NCBI GenBank assembly: GCA_963732155.1
Contig: CAVSYB010000007.1
Location: 124,001-188,000, forward strand
Length of the DNA stretch: 64,000 nt
Reading direction: 5' to 3'
From: Roseiarcus sp963732155
GTDB taxonomy: Bacteria; Pseudomonadota; Alphaproteobacteria; Rhizobiales; Beijerinckiaceae
Position numbers and translations under genes: made by a program. Under the pieces are notes generated by a model, which saw nothing but the letters and a program-made list of their open reading frames with translations, searched no databases and was not told the origin of the DNA. The number at the start of each line of letters is the position of its first letter. The first letter of the stretch is position 1. Of this stretch, positions 62,471 through 64,000 are shown in pieces.

Positions 62471-63970
62471 TCATTTTTCGTAGTGATCGGCCACCAGCCG
62501 GTCGAGCAGGCGCACGCCCCACCCCGAACCCCAGGACTGGTTGATTTCGCCGGCCGGCGAACCCATGCCGACGCCCGCGATGTCCAGATGGGCCCAAGGC
62601 GCGCCGTTGACGAAGCGCTGCAGGAATTGCGCCGCGGTGATCGACCCGGCATGACGCCCGGCGGCGTTCTTGACGTCGGCGAATTTCGAATCGATCAGCT
62701 TGTCGTAGGCGGCGCCGAGCGGCATTCGCCAGACCCTCTCGCGGCTGGCGGCGCCGGCGTCGGTCAGACGCCTGGCGAGTTCGTCGTCGTTGGAGAACAA
62801 CCCTGCGTATTCCTGGCCGAGCGCGACGAGAATCGCGCCGGTCAAGGTCGCCAGATCGATCATCAACGCGGGCTTGTACTTGTCCTGGACGTACCAGAGG
62901 ACGTCGGCCAGAACCAGCCGGCCCTCGGCGTCGGTGTTGATGACCTCGATCGTCTGCCCCGACATCGAGGTCAGAATGTCGCCCGGCCGTATCGCCTCGC
63001 CGCTCGGCATATTTTCGACCAGGCCGATCGCGCCGATCGCGTTGACTTTCGCCTTGCGGCTGGCCAACGCGTGCATCAGGCCGACGACGCAGGCCGCCCC
63101 GGCCATGTCGCCCTTCATGTCCTCCATTCCGGCGGACGGCTTGATCGAAACGCCGCCGGTGTCGAAACAGACGCCCTTGCCAATGAAGGCGATCGGCGGC
63201 GATTTTTTTTTCGCCTTCCCCCTGGCCCCGTCCCAGCGCATCACGACGAGCCGGCTGTCGCGCGCCGAGCCCTGGCCGACGCCGAGCAACGCGCCCATGC
63301 CGAGCTTGGCCATCGCCTTTTCGTCGAGCACGTCGATCGCCACCCCCAGGTTCGCAAGAGCGGCGGCGCGGTCGGCGAATTCCACGGGGAAGAGGATGTT
63401 CGCCGGCTCATTGACGAGATCGCGCGCAAGTTGGACGCCTTCGACAACCGCCTCGCGCGCCTTGGCCGCGCGCCGCGCGCCTTCGACGTCCTCGACGCCG
63501 ATCGTCACCTGGGGCGCGCCGCGCGCGTCGCCCTCCTTCTTCTTCTTGTATTTGTCGAAGCGATAGGCGCGAAGCTGAACGCCCAGCATGAAATCGGCCG
63601 CGGCGGCGGCGTTCCACGCGCCTTCCGGCGGCTCGAAGGCGACGCTGACCTCCCTGGCGGCGCCGATCTTGCCGAAGACATAGCCGCCGAGCGTCGGAAA
63701 ATCAGCGTCGGCCAATTCTTTCGCGCCGCCCAGACCGATCACCAGAAGCCGCTCGGCCGCGACGCCATGCGGCGCGACAATATCGAGCGCGCTCAACGAC
63801 TTTCCCTCGAATTGCGCGATTTTTGCGCCGCTGGCGAGGAGACCCGCGGCCTCGCCCAGAAACGCGCTGACCGAGGGCCCGCATTTGAGGTCGGCGCCGA
63901 CGAAGACGACGAAGGTTCCCCCTTCGGGCGCGGCCAGCGGCGCGAAGGCGGTTTTGACAAATTCGCTCAT
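62471..63970 (-). CDS. pepA: Leucyl aminopeptidase
   Basis: A 499-residue cytoplasmic M17 metallopeptidase that removes N-terminal residues from peptides. Metal and catalytic residues are seen in IGKGVCFDTGGVSIKPSAGMEDMKGD and in the signature NTDAEGRLVLAD. Two ATGs are possible (63973 and 63970); GAGG lies at better spacing from the second. The upstream flank lies outside the window. Confidence 0.97.
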   Translation of the reverse strand: MSEFVKTAFAPLAAPEGGTFVVFVGADLKCGPSVSAFLGEAAGLLASGAKIAQFEGKSLSALDIVAPHGVAAERLLVIGLGGAKELADADFPTLGGYVFGKIGAAREVSVAFEPPEGAWNAAAAADFMLGVQLRAYRFDKYKKKKEGDARGAPQVTIGVEDVEGARRAAKAREAVVEGVQLARDLVNEPANILFPVEFADRAAALANLGVAIDVLDEKAMAKLGMGALLGVGQGSARDSRLVVMRWDGARGKAKKKSPPIAFIGKGVCFDTGGVSIKPSAGMEDMKGDMAGAACVVGLMHALASRKAKVNAIGAIGLVENMPSGEAIRPGDILTSMSGQTIEVINTDAEGRLVLADVLWYVQDKYKPALMIDLATLTGAILVALGQEYAGLFSNDDELARRLTDAGAASRERVWRMPLGAAYDKLIDSKFADVKNAAGRHAGSITAAQFLQRFVNGAPWAHLDIAGVGMGSPAGEINQSWGSGWGVRLLDRLVADHYEK

Positions 63971-64000
63971 CATGTCCTCGAACGGCGCTCCGGCCGCGGC

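Noticed and set aside
1..64000. tRNA, rRNA or CRISPR arrays
   Set aside because: No T-loop/anticodon arrangement, rRNA-like stretch or regularly spaced repeat was seen. The candidate insertions therefore do not use a tRNA as target here.

Overview
This window looks like chromosome of a high-GC alphaproteobacterium of the Hyphomicrobiales (Rhizobiales), possibly near the Beijerinckiaceae/Methylocystaceae. That placement is inference. It rests on the high GC, on the gene orders radA-cvpA-purF and yajC-secD-secF-Mth938-phytoene/squalene-synthase-like, on SorAB-type sulfite dehydrogenase genes, on a DUF1127 protein, and on several intergenic palindrome families of a kind I recall from this order. 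No rRNA, tRNA, CRISPR array, IS transposase or integrase was found.

Layout. 1-4 kb: the 3' part of nifJ (pyruvate:ferredoxin/flavodoxin oxidoreductase) with a dihydroorotate-dehydrogenase-like partner. 4-7 kb: a Gfo/Idh/MocA dehydrogenase, then a restriction-modification pair made of a GIY-YIG nuclease and a cytosine-C5 methyltransferase that carries a one-base frameshift. 7-9.4 kb: cbpA/cbpM chaperone genes and an amine oxidase. 9.6-13.5 kb: a four-gene catabolic run (RraA-like, TIM-barrel amidohydrolase, FMN alpha-hydroxy-acid oxidase, ketopantoate-reductase-like). 13.5-18.6 kb: a double CDGSH protein, a Cys-based phosphatase, sorAB, an MFS carrier and a sialate-esterase-like enzyme. 18.8-26.7 kb: an SDR, a SIS-domain protein and a LacI regulator divergent from a complete YtfQ/YtfR/YtfT/YjfF-type sugar ABC importer, then a deaminase. 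26.8-29.5 kb: a TcmP + DUF5131 (three-Cys) two-gene cassette bounded by a 104-bp direct repeat of the 3' end of a LysR gene. 29.4-37 kb: that LysR gene divergent from an NMT1/SsuA-like ABC importer and an operon with an FAD oxidoreductase, a class III CoA-transferase, an enoyl-CoA hydratase and a ferredoxin. 38.5-42.5 kb: a Vsr endonuclease / cytosine methyltransferase / DUF3883-type putative nuclease cassette that separates N- and C-terminal remnants of what appears to be one older type ISP restriction-modification gene. 43.4-64 kb: mostly housekeeping genes (radA, cvpA, purF, trmFO, secDF-yajC, aqpZ, an ABC-F ATPase, holC, pepA), plus a frameshifted adenosine-deaminase-like gene and a caspase-like protease with a peptidoglycan-binding tail.

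How the genes work together. The window is a stable backbone with three accessory defence or DNA-modification insertions, at about 5.1-6.8, 26.8-29.4 and 38.6-42.1 kb. They have visibly lower GC than the backbone, at least in part. The two large metabolic islands pair a regulator and an ABC importer with nearby oxidoreductases and look like inducible uptake-plus-catabolism units whose substrates cannot be named from sequence alone. The most noteworthy observations are the repeat-flanked TcmP/DUF5131 cassette, the replacement of one restriction-modification gene by another system, and two single-base frameshifts in otherwise well-preserved genes.
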